From Stakelama pacifica (GTDB lineage: Bacteria; Pseudomonadota; Alphaproteobacteria; Sphingomonadales; Sphingomonadaceae), in assembly GCF_004361835.1 (NCBI RefSeq), contig NZ_SNWD01000009.1:110441-174440 (forward strand): a stretch of 64,000 nucleotides of DNA, in the 5' to 3' direction. Position 1 is the stretch's first letter, and the number at the start of each line of letters is the position of its first letter. The notes below the pieces were generated by a model that was given only the letters and a program-made list of their open reading frames with translations, did not search any database and had not been told where the DNA came from. Position numbers and translations under genes: made by a program. This document shows positions 34,153 through 44,025 of this stretch, one piece after another.

Positions 34153-36672
34153 TCAATATATGCCGCCTTCGCGCTGGAGGAAGTCACTGTCCCCCTGCGA
34201 TTCGCGGCGCGTGGGCGCGGCCTTTTTGGGCGCGGCCCGTTGGTCGTCATCCCGCCGCGCGGCACGGCGCGGCGCATTTTCGGGCTTGAACGCTTCCCAG
34301 ATCACCGGCGCAAGCGGTTCATCGGTCGGCCAGACCCCGAACACCGGCCTGCCGCTTCGCCGGTCGATCTTCACCATGCGGATTCCGGACGGCGCCCGGA
34401 ACGGCACTTTGGGAAGGTCCTTCAGCGCCTGTTCGAAAAACTGCTTCATGATCGGCACCGCGATCGAACTGCCCTGCGCATAGCCGCCCAGATTGCGGGG
34501 ATTGTCGTAGCCGACATACACGCCACCGATCATCTGCGGCGTGCCGCCCATGAACCACACATCGGTCGGCCCGTTGGTCGTGCCGGTCTTACCCACCATC
34601 GGCCGGTCAAGCGAGCGCAGGCGAACGCCCGTACCGCGCTGGATCACGCCCTCCATGATATGCACCATCTGGTACGCGGTCAGCGGATCGACAACCTGCT
34701 TGGAATGCGAAACCGGGCGCGGCATCGCCTTTCCGTTCCAGTCGGGCGCATTGCACCCGTCACAGGCACGCCAGTTGTCGGGCCAGATCACCTGGCCACG
34801 CCGGTCCTGCACATAATCGATCAGCGTCGGGGTAAGCTTCTGCCCGTGATTGACGAGGGTCGAATAAGCATTGACCATCCGCATCACGGTGGTTTCCCCA
34901 GCGCCCAGCGAATAGGACAGATAGGGCGGATATTTCTCCCGACTGACGCCGAGGCGCTGTATCATGTCGACGACATGCTCCATGCCCGTCTGCGCGGCGG
35001 CGCGCACCGTCATCAGGTTGCGCGACTGTTCGATGCCCCAGCGCAGCGTGTGCGCGCCCGAACCACCCTCATGCGCGAAATTCTTGAAGCATTTCTGCCC
35101 CAGATTCGCACCCTGATAGACGCAGAAGGTCGTATCCTGGATCATCGTCGCAGGGGTCATGCCCTGTTCCAGCGCGGCGGAATATACGATCGGCTTGATC
35201 GTCGACCCGGGCTGGCGCTGCGCCTGAATTGCGCGGTTGAACGACTGGATGCGCGAATCGAATCCGCCCTGCATCGCCATGATCCGGCCGGAGGTCGGGT
35301 TTTCGACCATCAGGCCGCCCGAAACCCTGGGAATGCTCTCCAGCGAGAACCCGCTGCCCGATGGCGATACCGCGATCACGTCGCCCGCCTTCAGCGCATC
35401 GAACGCCGCACCGCCCTTGCCGCGCACCGGCATGGTCGCGCCCGATCGCGGCAACGTTCCGGTGCTGCCGTCGCCAAAGCCGATCTGCGCATCGCCGCCG
35501 TCGATCGAAATGACGATCGCCGGCCGCCAGTCGCGATAATCGAGCCCGACATGGGTACCGACCAGCGCACGCTGCCAGTCGCCATCGTTGATTTCGACCT
35601 GCCGCATCGGGCCGGACCAGCCGCGTCCGCGATCATAGCGGACGAGCCCGTCGCGAAGCGCCTCCTGCGCATATTTCTGCAGCGTGGGATCAAGCGAGGA
35701 ACGCACCCACAGGCCGCCCGCATAAACGCTGTGCGGACCGTCCTGCGAATTATCGCCGAATTTGTCGACCAGCTGGCGGCGCACTGCTTCGATGAAATAG
35801 CCGCCGACCTGTTGCTGATCGTCCTCGCTCTGTTCGATGCGCGATACGGTGCCCAGCGGCTCTGCAACCGCCTCCTGATATTGCGGACGCGTGATGAAGT
35901 CGTTCTTCAACATCTCGCCCAGCACCCAGTTGCGCCGGTCGAGCGCGCGCTCAGTATCGCGCTCGGGATCGTAATTGGCCGGCCCTTTGGGCAGGATCGC
36001 GAGATAGGCCATCTGTGACAATTTGAGCTGGTCGAGATCCTTGTCGAAATAGGCGTGGCTCGCCGCTTCGACACCATAAGCGTTCCGACCGAGGAATATC
36101 TGGTTAAGATACAGCTCCATGATCTGCTGCTTGGTCAGCGCATTTTCGATCCGCCAGGCAAGGATCGCCTCCTTGATCTTGCGGACATAGCTGACCTCGT
36201 TGGTCAGCAGCAGATTTTTCGCCACCTGCTGCGTGATTGTGGAGGTACCGCGCGGGGTACGGCCTTTGATGATGCCCTCCGCAGCAGCTCGAATCAGACC
36301 CGGAAAATCGACCCCGTGATGCTGGAAGAAGGTCTTGTCCTCAGCCGACATATAGGCGCGCACGAGCAGCGGCGGATATTCGTCATACGACAGCTCGACC
36401 CGCCGTTCGCGCGCGAAGGTGTGAATCGGCTCGCCGTTGATCGACCGGACATTGGTCGGCAGCGGCGGTTCATAGGTTTTGAGCTGATCGACCGAGGGCA
36501 GCCCGCGCGCGAACAGGAACCAGAGCAGGAACGCGCCGATCCCGGCTGCAAGCGCCGCCCAGGCAATCAGTTTGAACCACCAGCGCGAACGAATCCGCGC
36601 AAACCGGCTGGGTTCTGCGCCCGAAGCGCGATGCAGCCGATATTCGGTCGTGCTATGGTCGGTATCTTCCAT
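34153..36672 (-). CDS. mrcA: Penicillin-binding protein 1A, bifunctional
   Basis: 839 residues: cytoplasmic tail, one TM helix (about 32-52), a GT51 glycosyltransferase domain with the catalytic Glu in EDKTFFQHHG (about residue 107) and GTSTITQQ, an OB-like insert (about 340-440), and a transpeptidase domain with Ser-x-x-Lys in GSTIKP (about 488) and KTG in VGKTGTTNG (about 693). It polymerises and cross-links peptidoglycan outside the inner membrane. A disordered basic C-terminus follows. An amidase gene lies 73 bases upstream on the same strand. Confidence 0.96.
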   Translation of the reverse strand: MEDTDHSTTEYRLHRASGAEPSRFARIRSRWWFKLIAWAALAAGIGAFLLWFLFARGLPSVDQLKTYEPPLPTNVRSINGEPIHTFARERRVELSYDEYPPLLVRAYMSAEDKTFFQHHGVDFPGLIRAAAEGIIKGRTPRGTSTITQQVAKNLLLTNEVSYVRKIKEAILAWRIENALTKQQIMELYLNQIFLGRNAYGVEAASHAYFDKDLDQLKLSQMAYLAILPKGPANYDPERDTERALDRRNWVLGEMLKNDFITRPQYQEAVAEPLGTVSRIEQSEDDQQQVGGYFIEAVRRQLVDKFGDNSQDGPHSVYAGGLWVRSSLDPTLQKYAQEALRDGLVRYDRGRGWSGPMRQVEINDGDWQRALVGTHVGLDYRDWRPAIVISIDGGDAQIGFGDGSTGTLPRSGATMPVRGKGGAAFDALKAGDVIAVSPSGSGFSLESIPRVSGGLMVENPTSGRIMAMQGGFDSRIQSFNRAIQAQRQPGSTIKPIVYSAALEQGMTPATMIQDTTFCVYQGANLGQKCFKNFAHEGGSGAHTLRWGIEQSRNLMTVRAAAQTGMEHVVDMIQRLGVSREKYPPYLSYSLGAGETTVMRMVNAYSTLVNHGQKLTPTLIDYVQDRRGQVIWPDNWRACDGCNAPDWNGKAMPRPVSHSKQVVDPLTAYQMVHIMEGVIQRGTGVRLRSLDRPMVGKTGTTNGPTDVWFMGGTPQMIGGVYVGYDNPRNLGGYAQGSSIAVPIMKQFFEQALKDLPKVPFRAPSGIRMVKIDRRSGRPVFGVWPTDEPLAPVIWEAFKPENAPRRAARRDDDQRAAPKKAAPTRRESQGDSDFLQREGGIY

Positions 36673-36745
36673 GTCGCGGGGAGGTCTAGCAGGATTTACC
36701 GGCCTTTCCAGTCATTCGCGCGCCGGATCGATCCGATGGCGGCGA

Positions 36746-37612
36746 TCAGCGTATCTGCGCGCGCCGCGCGAAATAGATGCGCACCGCGCGCGCCACGCTT
36801 TGCGCGATCTGCACCCGCCCTGCCGGTGAATTCAGAAAGGCGGCATCGCGCGGATTGGAAATATAACCGGTTTCGAACAGGATCGATGGCATGTCCGGCG
36901 CCTTCAGCACGATGAGCGAGGCCATGCGGTGGAACATCGCCTTTTCCGGAATATGTCCCCGCGCCTCGCGACCCAGCAGCCGGGCAAAGGCAGCCGATTG
37001 CTCCATCGTCTGGCGCTGCGCGAGATCGATCAGGATCGACGAGATTGCCGGCGTCTGCCGGTTGAGGTCCATCCCTGCCAGAATATCCGCCCGGTTCTCG
37101 CGCGCGGCGAGGCGCGCCGCCTGCGCATCCGAAGCGGTTTCCGACAGCGTATAGACGCTCGCGCCGCCCGCCTCGCGATCGGGCGCGCTGTCGCAATGGA
37201 TCGACAGGAACAGCGCCGCGCCCAGTCGGCGCGCAACGGCATAGCGTTCCTGCAAAATCACGAAGCGATCGTCTTCACGCGTGTACGCGACGCGCACCCG
37301 GCCGGTTTCGAGCAGCGCGTTACCGATCGCCCGCGCCGTTTTCAGCGTCAGATCCTTTTCGCGCAGACGGTCTATCCCGATGGCGCCCGGATCGCGGCCG
37401 CCATGGCCGGGATCGATCATGACGAGCGGGCGCGTATCGTCATCGCCATAGATTTTGGGAAGCGGCGCCGCTTTGCCTGCCGGGGGCGGAAGGTCGATCA
37501 GCACGCGATAGCGCTGCCCCTCCCGCGCCGCAGCGCGCTCCGCCAGTCCGGCTGCCGCCGGTTGCTGATGCGGGCCGAACCATAAGGCGAAGAGAGCGAG
37601 GAGCAGTTCCAC
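36746..37612 (-). CDS. N-acetylmuramoyl-L-alanine amidase (AmiC family)
   Basis: 288 residues from a GTG at 37610-37612; there is no good ATG, and this start gives a short hydrophobic leader (ELLLALFALWFG). Amidase_3 signature: MIDPGHGGRDPGAIG, KDLTLKTA, SIHCDSAPDREAGGASVYTL and the C-terminal FETGYISNPRDAAFL. The first zinc His and Glu are present. It cleaves the bond between muramic acid and L-alanine, releasing stem peptides during division. Read toward mrcA, so both may be co-transcribed. The start choice is uncertain. Confidence 0.9.
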   Translation of the reverse strand: MELLLALFALWFGPHQQPAAAGLAERAAAREGQRYRVLIDLPPPAGKAAPLPKIYGDDDTRPLVMIDPGHGGRDPGAIGIDRLREKDLTLKTARAIGNALLETGRVRVAYTREDDRFVILQERYAVARRLGAALFLSIHCDSAPDREAGGASVYTLSETASDAQAARLAARENRADILAGMDLNRQTPAISSILIDLAQRQTMEQSAAFARLLGREARGHIPEKAMFHRMASLIVLKAPDMPSILFETGYISNPRDAAFLNSPAGRVQIAQSVARAVRIYFARRAQIR

Positions 37613-38042
37613 GCCCCGCGCTATGCCAAGCGCCGGCCCTGCCGGTCCAGCCAAAAGCTGCGTCCCATACCCGCACCGCCATGCGCCGGTGTTGCCGCGC
37701 CGCGCAGGCGGTGCTAGGCATTGGTGCAACCGGCTATGGGAATACGTTATTTCCCGAAGGTCCGCCGGTCCCGTTTCGCCGCGGCACCGTCCACCCGGGC
37801 CATTGCCGCAGCAAAGTCAGGTTGAAGCTGCATGAGGCAAGTTCCGTTCCATCCGCAACGCACCGCCCTTCCGGGCAGGCGCGCGGGCGCGGAAGCGCTG
37901 GACCACGGGTCCGGCCGTGCCTTTGCAGCAGCAGCAATTTTACAAACACCCCGCGCGCGCCCCGCCATGCTTTCGGACAGGCCGCGCTTACAAGATTTCG
38001 TGCCGAATGCGCGTTCGCGCCGGCGCGACCGGAGAATTATAA
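37613..38042. other. 430-base interval between the amidase gene and rne
   Basis: No credible gene. It must contain two divergent promoters and a long leader of RNase E mRNA, preceded by GGAGAATTATAA near the ATG. Long rne leaders are self-cleaved in E. coli; a similar autoregulatory role is only a guess. Short hairpins such as GGACC-ACG-GGTCC occur. Confidence 0.4.
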
Positions 38043-40760
38043 ATGACCATGCGTATGCTGATCGACGCCCGCCACCGGGAGGAAACCCGGGTGGCCGTCG
38101 TCAAGGGAAACCGGATCGAGGAGTTTGATTTCGAATCTGCCGAGCGCAAACAGCTCAAAGGCAATATCTATCTCGCCAAGGTAACGCGCGTCGAACCGTC
38201 GCTTCAGGCGGCGTTCGTCGATTATGGCGGCAATCGCCACGGATTTCTGGCGTTCAGCGAAATCCACCCCGATTATTACCAGATCCCGAAGGAAGACCGC
38301 GACGCCCTGCTCGCCGAAGAGGCCGAGCATGCTGCCGAAGAAGCGGCTTTGCGCGCCGAAGCGGAAGCCGAAGAGGAAGATGGCGGCGACGTCGAGGTGC
38401 TGGAACGCAGCAGCGACGACGAGGAATCGGACGACGAATCGAGCGGCAATGGCCGCAAAGGCAACAAGACCGAAAAGGCGGTTGAGGCACTGCGCCAGCG
38501 CCGCATGAGCCTTCGCAAGCGCTACAAGATTCAGGACGTGATCCGCCGCCGTCAGGTGCTGCTGGTACAGGTCGTGAAGGAAGAGCGCGGCAATAAGGGC
38601 GCTGCGCTGACCACCTATCTCAGCCTTGCCGGGCGTTACTGCGTCCTGATGCCCAATACCGCGCATGGCGGCGGGATCAGCCGCAAGATTTCGAGCGCGG
38701 CCGACCGCAAGCGGCTGAAAACGATCATGGCGGACATGGACCTGCCGCCCAGCATGGGCTGCATCGTGCGCACCGCAGGCCTTCAGCGGACCAAGACCGA
38801 GATCAAGCGCGATTTCGACTATCTCGCCCGGCTGTGGGACGGAATTCGCGAAGATACGCTGAAATCCTCCGCGCCCGCGCTGGTCTATGGCGACAGCGAC
38901 CTCATCAAGCGCGCGATCCGCGACATCTATAATCGCGACATCACCGAAGTCGTGGTCGAGGGCGAGGAAGGCTATCGCGCGGCCAAGGATTTCATGAAGC
39001 TGCTGATGCCGAGCCATGCCCGGCGAGTGAAGCAATATGCCGATGCGGTGCCGCTGTTCCAGCGCAACCATGTCGAGGATCAGCTCGCCGCGATGTACAA
39101 TCCGGTCGTGCAGCTGAAATCGGGCGGCTATCTGGTCATCAACCCGACCGAAGCGCTTGTTTCGATCGACATCAACTCGGGCCGCTCCACCAAGGAGCAT
39201 AATATCGAACAGACCGCGACCGCGACCAATCTGGAAGCAGCGCAGGAAATCGCCCGCCAGCTTCGTCTGCGCGACATGGCGGGTCTGGTCGTCATCGACT
39301 TTATCGACATGGATCATAACTCCAACGTCCGTAAGGTCGAAAAGGCGATGAAGGAGGCGCTGAAATCCGATCGCGCGCGTATTCAGGTGGGCCGCATCTC
39401 CGCATTCGGCCTGATGGAAATGAGCCGCCAGCGGCTGCGCACCGGGGTGCTGGAAGCCTCGACCGTCACCTGCCCGCATTGCGAAGGCACCGGTCTTGTC
39501 CGCACGCCCAGCTCGTCGGGCCTGTCGGCGCTGCGCCTGATCGAGGATGAAGCCGCACGCGGCAACGGCTCGCTGCTGACGCTGCGTTGCAGTCAGGAAG
39601 CTGCCTTTTACGTGCTCAACAAAAAGCGCGCCGATATCGCCGAGATCGAAGAACGCTATGGCGTCAGCGTCGAAGTCGAATCGGATGGCGAGATGGAAGG
39701 CGCGCGCATGTCGGTGGAGGTCTCCGGACCGCCCCCCGCCCATGCTCCGCGTATCGACCCGATCATCGAAGATCAGGATGAAGATTATCCTGAGGAAATC
39801 GAGGACGATTTCGAGGATGAGGCAGAGGCAGACGCCGAGCAGGAGAATGAGCGCGAAGCGGGCAGCGACAGCGATGACGAGGCTCGTCGCAGCAAGCGCC
39901 GCCGGCGTCGTCGCGGACGTCGCGGCCGGGGCCGGGACGAACAGGGAGAAGATAACGGTCGTGACACCGCTCAGGATGATTCGGACGAGCGCGAGGAGGC
40001 CGAGGACACGGACGAACCGCATAATGCGCGGGACGATGACGCCGAAGAGGGTGAGAATGGCGAGAAGCGCCGCCGTCGTCGCCGTGGCAAGCGCGGTGGA
40101 CGCCGCAAATCGGGCGAGGGTCGCAGCGAGGAACAGGATCGCGACCATGGCGCGGACGAAGCAGCGATAGCGTCGGACGACGCCCCCGCCGCCGAAGAAG
40201 CGCCGGCTCCCGAACCGGCACCCCAGGCCGAGCCGGTCGAGGCAGCGGAAGCTGCGCCGGAAGCGAAGCCCAGGCGCGCCCGGCGTCGGCCCAAGGCGCG
40301 CGACGAGCAGGAGGGCGATGCTGCGGCTACCGCTGCAACGGCAACCGAAGCGGAGGCCGAACCTACCCCGCCCGCTACTGAAGAAGCAGCCGAAGCGCCC
40401 AAACCGAAGCGGACGCGCCGCAAAAAGGCTGATGCAGAGGGTGAGGCTCCGGCCAAGCCAGCACGCACGCGGCGCACGGCCAAGGCCGCTGCCGACCCCG
40501 GCGAGGCCGAGGAAAAGCCGAAGCCGAAGCGGACCCGCCGCAAAAAGGCGGATGCGCCGGTAACCGAACCGGTGGCTGAGGAAGCGGCGGCCCCTGTGTC
40601 CGTCGAAAAATCCGCGCCCGTCGAACCGAGTGCCGCTCCTGCATCCGCTGGCGCCGCGCCCGCCGACACCGCAGCAGCCGATACCGAGGCGGCCGAGACA
40701 GCCGAGGGCGATTCGCAGACGCCGCGTCGCGGCTGGTGGCAACGCACCTTCGGCGCATGA
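38043..40760 (+). CDS. rne: Ribonuclease E
   Basis: 905 residues. The catalytic half has an S1 domain (about 36-215) split by an acidic insert (about 89-145, EEAEEEDGGDVEVLE and SDDEESDDESSGNG), the 5'-sensor/DNase I-like region with Mg-binding Asp in VSIDINSG and VVIDFIDMD, and the Zn-link TCPHCEG (about 475-480). The C-terminal half (about 575-905) is disordered, alternating acidic and Arg-rich blocks (KRRRRRRGRRGRGR), with KPKRTRRKKADA twice. This tail should scaffold the RNA degradosome. It ends RRGWWQRTFG. Confidence 0.95.
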   Translation: MTMRMLIDARHREETRVAVVKGNRIEEFDFESAERKQLKGNIYLAKVTRVEPSLQAAFVDYGGNRHGFLAFSEIHPDYYQIPKEDRDALLAEEAEHAAEEAALRAEAEAEEEDGGDVEVLERSSDDEESDDESSGNGRKGNKTEKAVEALRQRRMSLRKRYKIQDVIRRRQVLLVQVVKEERGNKGAALTTYLSLAGRYCVLMPNTAHGGGISRKISSAADRKRLKTIMADMDLPPSMGCIVRTAGLQRTKTEIKRDFDYLARLWDGIREDTLKSSAPALVYGDSDLIKRAIRDIYNRDITEVVVEGEEGYRAAKDFMKLLMPSHARRVKQYADAVPLFQRNHVEDQLAAMYNPVVQLKSGGYLVINPTEALVSIDINSGRSTKEHNIEQTATATNLEAAQEIARQLRLRDMAGLVVIDFIDMDHNSNVRKVEKAMKEALKSDRARIQVGRISAFGLMEMSRQRLRTGVLEASTVTCPHCEGTGLVRTPSSSGLSALRLIEDEAARGNGSLLTLRCSQEAAFYVLNKKRADIAEIEERYGVSVEVESDGEMEGARMSVEVSGPPPAHAPRIDPIIEDQDEDYPEEIEDDFEDEAEADAEQENEREAGSDSDDEARRSKRRRRRRGRRGRGRDEQGEDNGRDTAQDDSDEREEAEDTDEPHNARDDDAEEGENGEKRRRRRRGKRGGRRKSGEGRSEEQDRDHGADEAAIASDDAPAAEEAPAPEPAPQAEPVEAAEAAPEAKPRRARRRPKARDEQEGDAAATAATATEAEAEPTPPATEEAAEAPKPKRTRRKKADAEGEAPAKPARTRRTAKAAADPGEAEEKPKPKRTRRKKADAPVTEPVAEEAAAPVSVEKSAPVEPSAAPASAGAAPADTAAADTEAAETAEGDSQTPRRGWWQRTFGA
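40402..40555 (+). repeat. In-frame direct repeat in the rne tail
   Basis: Near-identical 34-base units encoding PKRTRRKKADA occur at 40402-40436 and 40521-40555. They differ at only a few third positions, consistent with a recent in-gene duplication of an RNA-binding basic block. Confidence 0.7.
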
Positions 40761-40766
40761 CCTATG

Positions 40767-40802
40767 ATCGCCCGTCCCGGCACGAAAGTCGGGGCGGGCG
40801 AT
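40767..40802 (+). terminator. Hairpin after rne, likely terminator
   Basis: ATCGCCCGTCCCG pairs with CGGGGCGGGCGAT around a nine-base loop, starting six bases after the rne stop. The T-tract is weak (ATTGG). Confidence 0.55.
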
Positions 40803-40893
40803 TGGCTTTGCCTGTTTCAGCGCAAGTTAAGGTCGTGCCGGGTATGAGAATCGCTACTCTGCCTGAAGGCTATCCGGGGATTCGGCCGCTCGA

Positions 40894-42243
40894 ATGACGA
40901 TGATGAAGCGCCTGTTCGCGACGTTCGCGATGATGTGCCTGTTCGCTGCCCAGTCCGCGACGGCGCAGACCATCCTGCGCGATGCGGAGACCGAGGCGCT
41001 GTTTCAGGACATGACCCGCCCGATCATCGAAGCGGCGGGCCTGTCGCCGCGCAATGTGCAGGTCGTCGTCCTGCAAGACCCCGAAATCAATGCCTTCGTG
41101 GCGGGCGGCCAGACGGTCTATATCAATTCGGGCCTGATCGAAGCGGCGGAAAATTACAACGAAGTGCAGGGCGTGTTCGCGCATGAACTAGGCCATGTCG
41201 TCGGCGGCCATGCGCCGCTGTCAGGCCGGATGGGCAAGAGCGCGACCGGAATCACCATCGCCAGCCTGTTGCTGGGCGCGGTCGCAGCCGCCGCCGGATC
41301 GGGCGATGCGGCGATGGGCGCGATCCTTGCCGGACAGCGCGCGGCGATGGGCAGCGTGCTTGCCTATAGCCGCACACAGGAAGCCTCTGCCGATGCGGCT
41401 GGCGCGAGCTTTCTCACCAAGGCGCATATCACCGGCAAGGGGATGCTGGATTTCTTCAAAATCCTGCAAAATCAGGAATATCGCCTCGCAATTCCGCAGG
41501 ATGATGCGTTCAACCGCAGCCATCCGCTGACCGGGGACCGTATCGCTGCGCTCACTCAGACGCTGCAAAGCGCTCCCAACTGGAACACGCCGCTCGATCC
41601 CGAACTGGAAAAGCGGTTCGAACGGGTGAAGGCAAAGCTTGCCGGCTATGTCGAACCGATGGACAGCGTGCTGCGCGAATATCCCGCGACCGATCCGTCG
41701 CTAACCGCGCATTATGCCCGCACCTATGCCTTTCACCGCGGCGGCTATCCCGACAAGGCGAATGCCGAAGCAGCAGCGCTGGTGCAGGGCGAGCCGAACA
41801 ACCCCTATTTTCTGGAAGTCCAAGGCCAGATCCTGATGGAGGGCGGCGACCCGCAGGCAGCGCTTGTCCCGCTGCGCAAAGCGACACAATTATCGGGCAA
41901 TTCTCCGCTGATCGCCACGACCTTCGGCCATGCGCTCGTCGCGACCGACGATCCTGCGCATCTGGATGAGGCGGAGGCGGTATTGCGACAGGCAGTGCAG
42001 CGCGACGATGCCAATCCCTTCGCCTGGGTGCAGCTCGGCACCGTCTATGAACGGCGCGGCGATGAAGTGCATGCGGCGCTTGCCAAGGCGGAGCTTTCGA
42101 ACCTGACCGGCGATACCCGCATGGCGCTGGTAAGCGCGCAGCGGGCGATGGCGGGGCTTGAAAAGGGCAGCTCCGACTGGCTGCGCGCGCAGGACATCCT
42201 CATGGTGTCGCAAAATGAAATTCAGGACAGCAAAAGGCATTAG
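40894..42243 (+). CDS. M48-family metalloprotease with TPR repeats (BepA-like)
   Basis: 449 residues with signal peptide (KRLFATFAMMCLFAAQSATA). The zinc motif HELGH is at 97-101 and the third ligand Glu163 in QEASADAAG. Behind it four or more TPR helices span about 260-440. This is the architecture of BepA/YfgC, a periplasmic protease and chaperone in outer-membrane assembly of LptD and beta-barrels. A DsbA-like thiol oxidoreductase follows within 12 bases, which fits a role in LptD disulfide formation, by analogy. Confidence 0.9.
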   Translation: MTMMKRLFATFAMMCLFAAQSATAQTILRDAETEALFQDMTRPIIEAAGLSPRNVQVVVLQDPEINAFVAGGQTVYINSGLIEAAENYNEVQGVFAHELGHVVGGHAPLSGRMGKSATGITIASLLLGAVAAAAGSGDAAMGAILAGQRAAMGSVLAYSRTQEASADAAGASFLTKAHITGKGMLDFFKILQNQEYRLAIPQDDAFNRSHPLTGDRIAALTQTLQSAPNWNTPLDPELEKRFERVKAKLAGYVEPMDSVLREYPATDPSLTAHYARTYAFHRGGYPDKANAEAAALVQGEPNNPYFLEVQGQILMEGGDPQAALVPLRKATQLSGNSPLIATTFGHALVATDDPAHLDEAEAVLRQAVQRDDANPFAWVQLGTVYERRGDEVHAALAKAELSNLTGDTRMALVSAQRAMAGLEKGSSDWLRAQDILMVSQNEIQDSKRH

Positions 42244-42255
42244 CGCAATTCTCTC

Positions 42256-43005
42256 ATGACCGAATCCCAACCGCTTTCGCGCGCCACCCTTGCCCTGTTG
42301 CTGATCCTCGCCGCCATCCTCGGCGCAGGCGCAATGCTGCTTGTCCAGCGTCTGGTCCCTGCAATGAGCACCAATCGCGCCGCGATGGAAGGCGTCGTGC
42401 ATGATTATGTCATGGCGCATCCCGAACTCATCCCCGACGCCATGGACGCCCTGCGCGCGCGTCAGGCGGCGGAGGCAGTGAATGCCAATCGCGATGCCAT
42501 TGTGCAGCCCTTTGCTTCCGCATGGCGCGGCGCAAAGGCTCCGAAGGCCAATGTCGTCGTCTATATGGACTATGCCTGCGGATTCTGCCGGGCGAGCCTT
42601 CCCGAAATCGACAAACTGGTGAACGCCGATCCGGACGTGCGCGTCGTATATCGCGAACTCCCCGTGCTGAGCGAGGAAAGCCGCACCGCCGCTTTGTGGA
42701 GCCTTGCGGCCGCTCAGCAGGGCAGGTTTCAGCAGTTTCACGATAGCCTGTTCGCAGCCGACGGCCTGACCGATCAGTCCATCCGTCAGGCGGCGCAAAA
42801 GGCCGGGCTGGATATGGCAGCCGCGCAGAAATTCGCGGCATCCGATGCGGCGGCAGCGGAGATTCGCAAAAACCTCTCGGTCGCGGGCGAAATCGGCGTC
42901 ACCGGAACGCCCGCGTGGGTGATCGGCGATACAGTGCTGTCAGGCGCTCAATCTTTCGCCATGCTACAGGATGCGGTGAAAAAGGCGGAAGACACGCGTT
43001 CGTAA
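42256..43005 (+). CDS. DsbA-family thiol:disulfide oxidoreductase (Com1/ScsC-like)
   Basis: 249 residues: an N-terminal hydrophobic signal anchor (TLALLLILAAILGAGAMLL), a helical spacer (about 45-85) and a thioredoxin-fold domain with active site CGFC at 108-111 (YMDYACGFCRASLPE) and cis-Pro in GVTGTPAWVIGD. It should catalyse disulfide exchange in the periplasm. It belongs to the short DsbA-related group with an extra N-terminal helix (BdbD/Com1/ScsC type). Co-directional with the M48 protease and the ABC genes. Confidence 0.92.
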   Translation: MTESQPLSRATLALLLILAAILGAGAMLLVQRLVPAMSTNRAAMEGVVHDYVMAHPELIPDAMDALRARQAAEAVNANRDAIVQPFASAWRGAKAPKANVVVYMDYACGFCRASLPEIDKLVNADPDVRVVYRELPVLSEESRTAALWSLAAAQQGRFQQFHDSLFAADGLTDQSIRQAAQKAGLDMAAAQKFAASDAAAAEIRKNLSVAGEIGVTGTPAWVIGDTVLSGAQSFAMLQDAVKKAEDTRS

Positions 43006-43086
43006 CGGTGGCGCTTGTCGCGGAAGGGGGCACCACCTACTTTAACGCTTCCTGAACCCGCCTTTTTCCCGGAGCGTGCATTTTTC

Positions 43087-44025
43087 ATGGACACGATCCT
43101 GTCGCTTGCCGGCGTCGGCAAGACCTATAAATCCGGCCATGTCGCGTTGCGATCGGTCGATCTCGAGATCAAACGCGGAGAGATTTTCGCACTGCTCGGC
43201 CCCAATGGCGCGGGCAAGACGACGATGATCGGCATTGTCTGCGGGCTGGTTTCGCCCAGCAGCGGCACGATCACCATCGACGGCCATGATGCGGTAAAAG
43301 ACTATCGCAAGGCGCGGGCGATGCTGGGGCTGGTGCCGCAGGAATTGTCGACCGATGCCTTTACCAAAGTCCGCGCAACACTGGAATTCACGCGCGGCCT
43401 GTTCGGTCGCGGTCCCGACCGCGCCTATATCGACGAATTGCTGAAAGACCTGTCGCTCTGGGACAAGCGCGACACGAAGATCATGGAGCTTTCGGGCGGC
43501 ATGAAACGCCGCGTGCTGATCGCCAAGGCGCTGGCGCATCGCCCTGAAATCCTGTTCCTCGACGAACCGACCGCCGGCGTCGATGTCGAGCTTCGCCGCG
43601 ATATGTGGCGGCTGATCGCGAAGCTGCGCGAGCGCGGCACGACCATCATCCTCACCACCCATTATATCGAAGAGGCCGAGGAAATGGCCGACCGGGTGGG
43701 AGTGATATCGAAAGGGCAGCTGCTGCTGGTCGAGGAAAAACACGCGCTGATGAAAAAGCTGGGCAAGCGCGAGATGGATATCCTGCTCGTCGATCCGCTC
43801 ACCGCCATTCCGCCCGAACTGGCCGAATGGGATCTGACGCTGGAGGATGACGGCAATCGCCTGCGCTATGTCTTCGACGCGCAGGCAGAGCGTACCGGCA
43901 TCCCATCGCTGCTCCGCCGCCTTCCCGACCTTGGCATCGCGTTCAAGGATCTGGAGACGCACAAGAGCAGCCTTGAAGATATTTTCGTCGATCTGGTTTC
44001 GGAAAAGAAGGAGCAGGCGGCATGA
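43087..44025 (+). CDS. ABC-2 type transporter, ATP-binding subunit
   Basis: 312 residues from [21 protein letters not shown] (GGAG 12 bases upstream; a longer frame to 43015 is not supported). Walker [10 protein letters not shown], signature [15 protein letters not shown], Walker [15 protein letters not shown]-loop LTTHYIEE. The 100-residue C-terminal extension is typical of multidrug/polysaccharide ABC-2 exporters of the DrrA/YadG type. It overlaps the permease start by four bases. Confidence 0.93.
   Translation: MDTILSLAGVGKTYKSGHVALRSVDLEIKRGEIFALLGPNGAGKTTMIGIVCGLVSPSSGTITIDGHDAVKDYRKARAMLGLVPQELSTDAFTKVRATLEFTRGLFGRGPDRAYIDELLKDLSLWDKRDTKIMELSGGMKRRVLIAKALAHRPEILFLDEPTAGVDVELRRDMWRLIAKLRERGTTIILTTHYIEEAEEMADRVGVISKGQLLLVEEKHALMKKLGKREMDILLVDPLTAIPPELAEWDLTLEDDGNRLRYVFDAQAERTGIPSLLRRLPDLGIAFKDLETHKSSLEDIFVDLVSEKKEQAA

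Noticed and set aside
38037..40742. A 901-codon open frame antisense to rne
   Set aside because: It mirrors the rne frame almost end to end, has low-complexity Gly/Arg/Phe composition and no family motif; long antisense frames are expected in GC-rich coding DNA.
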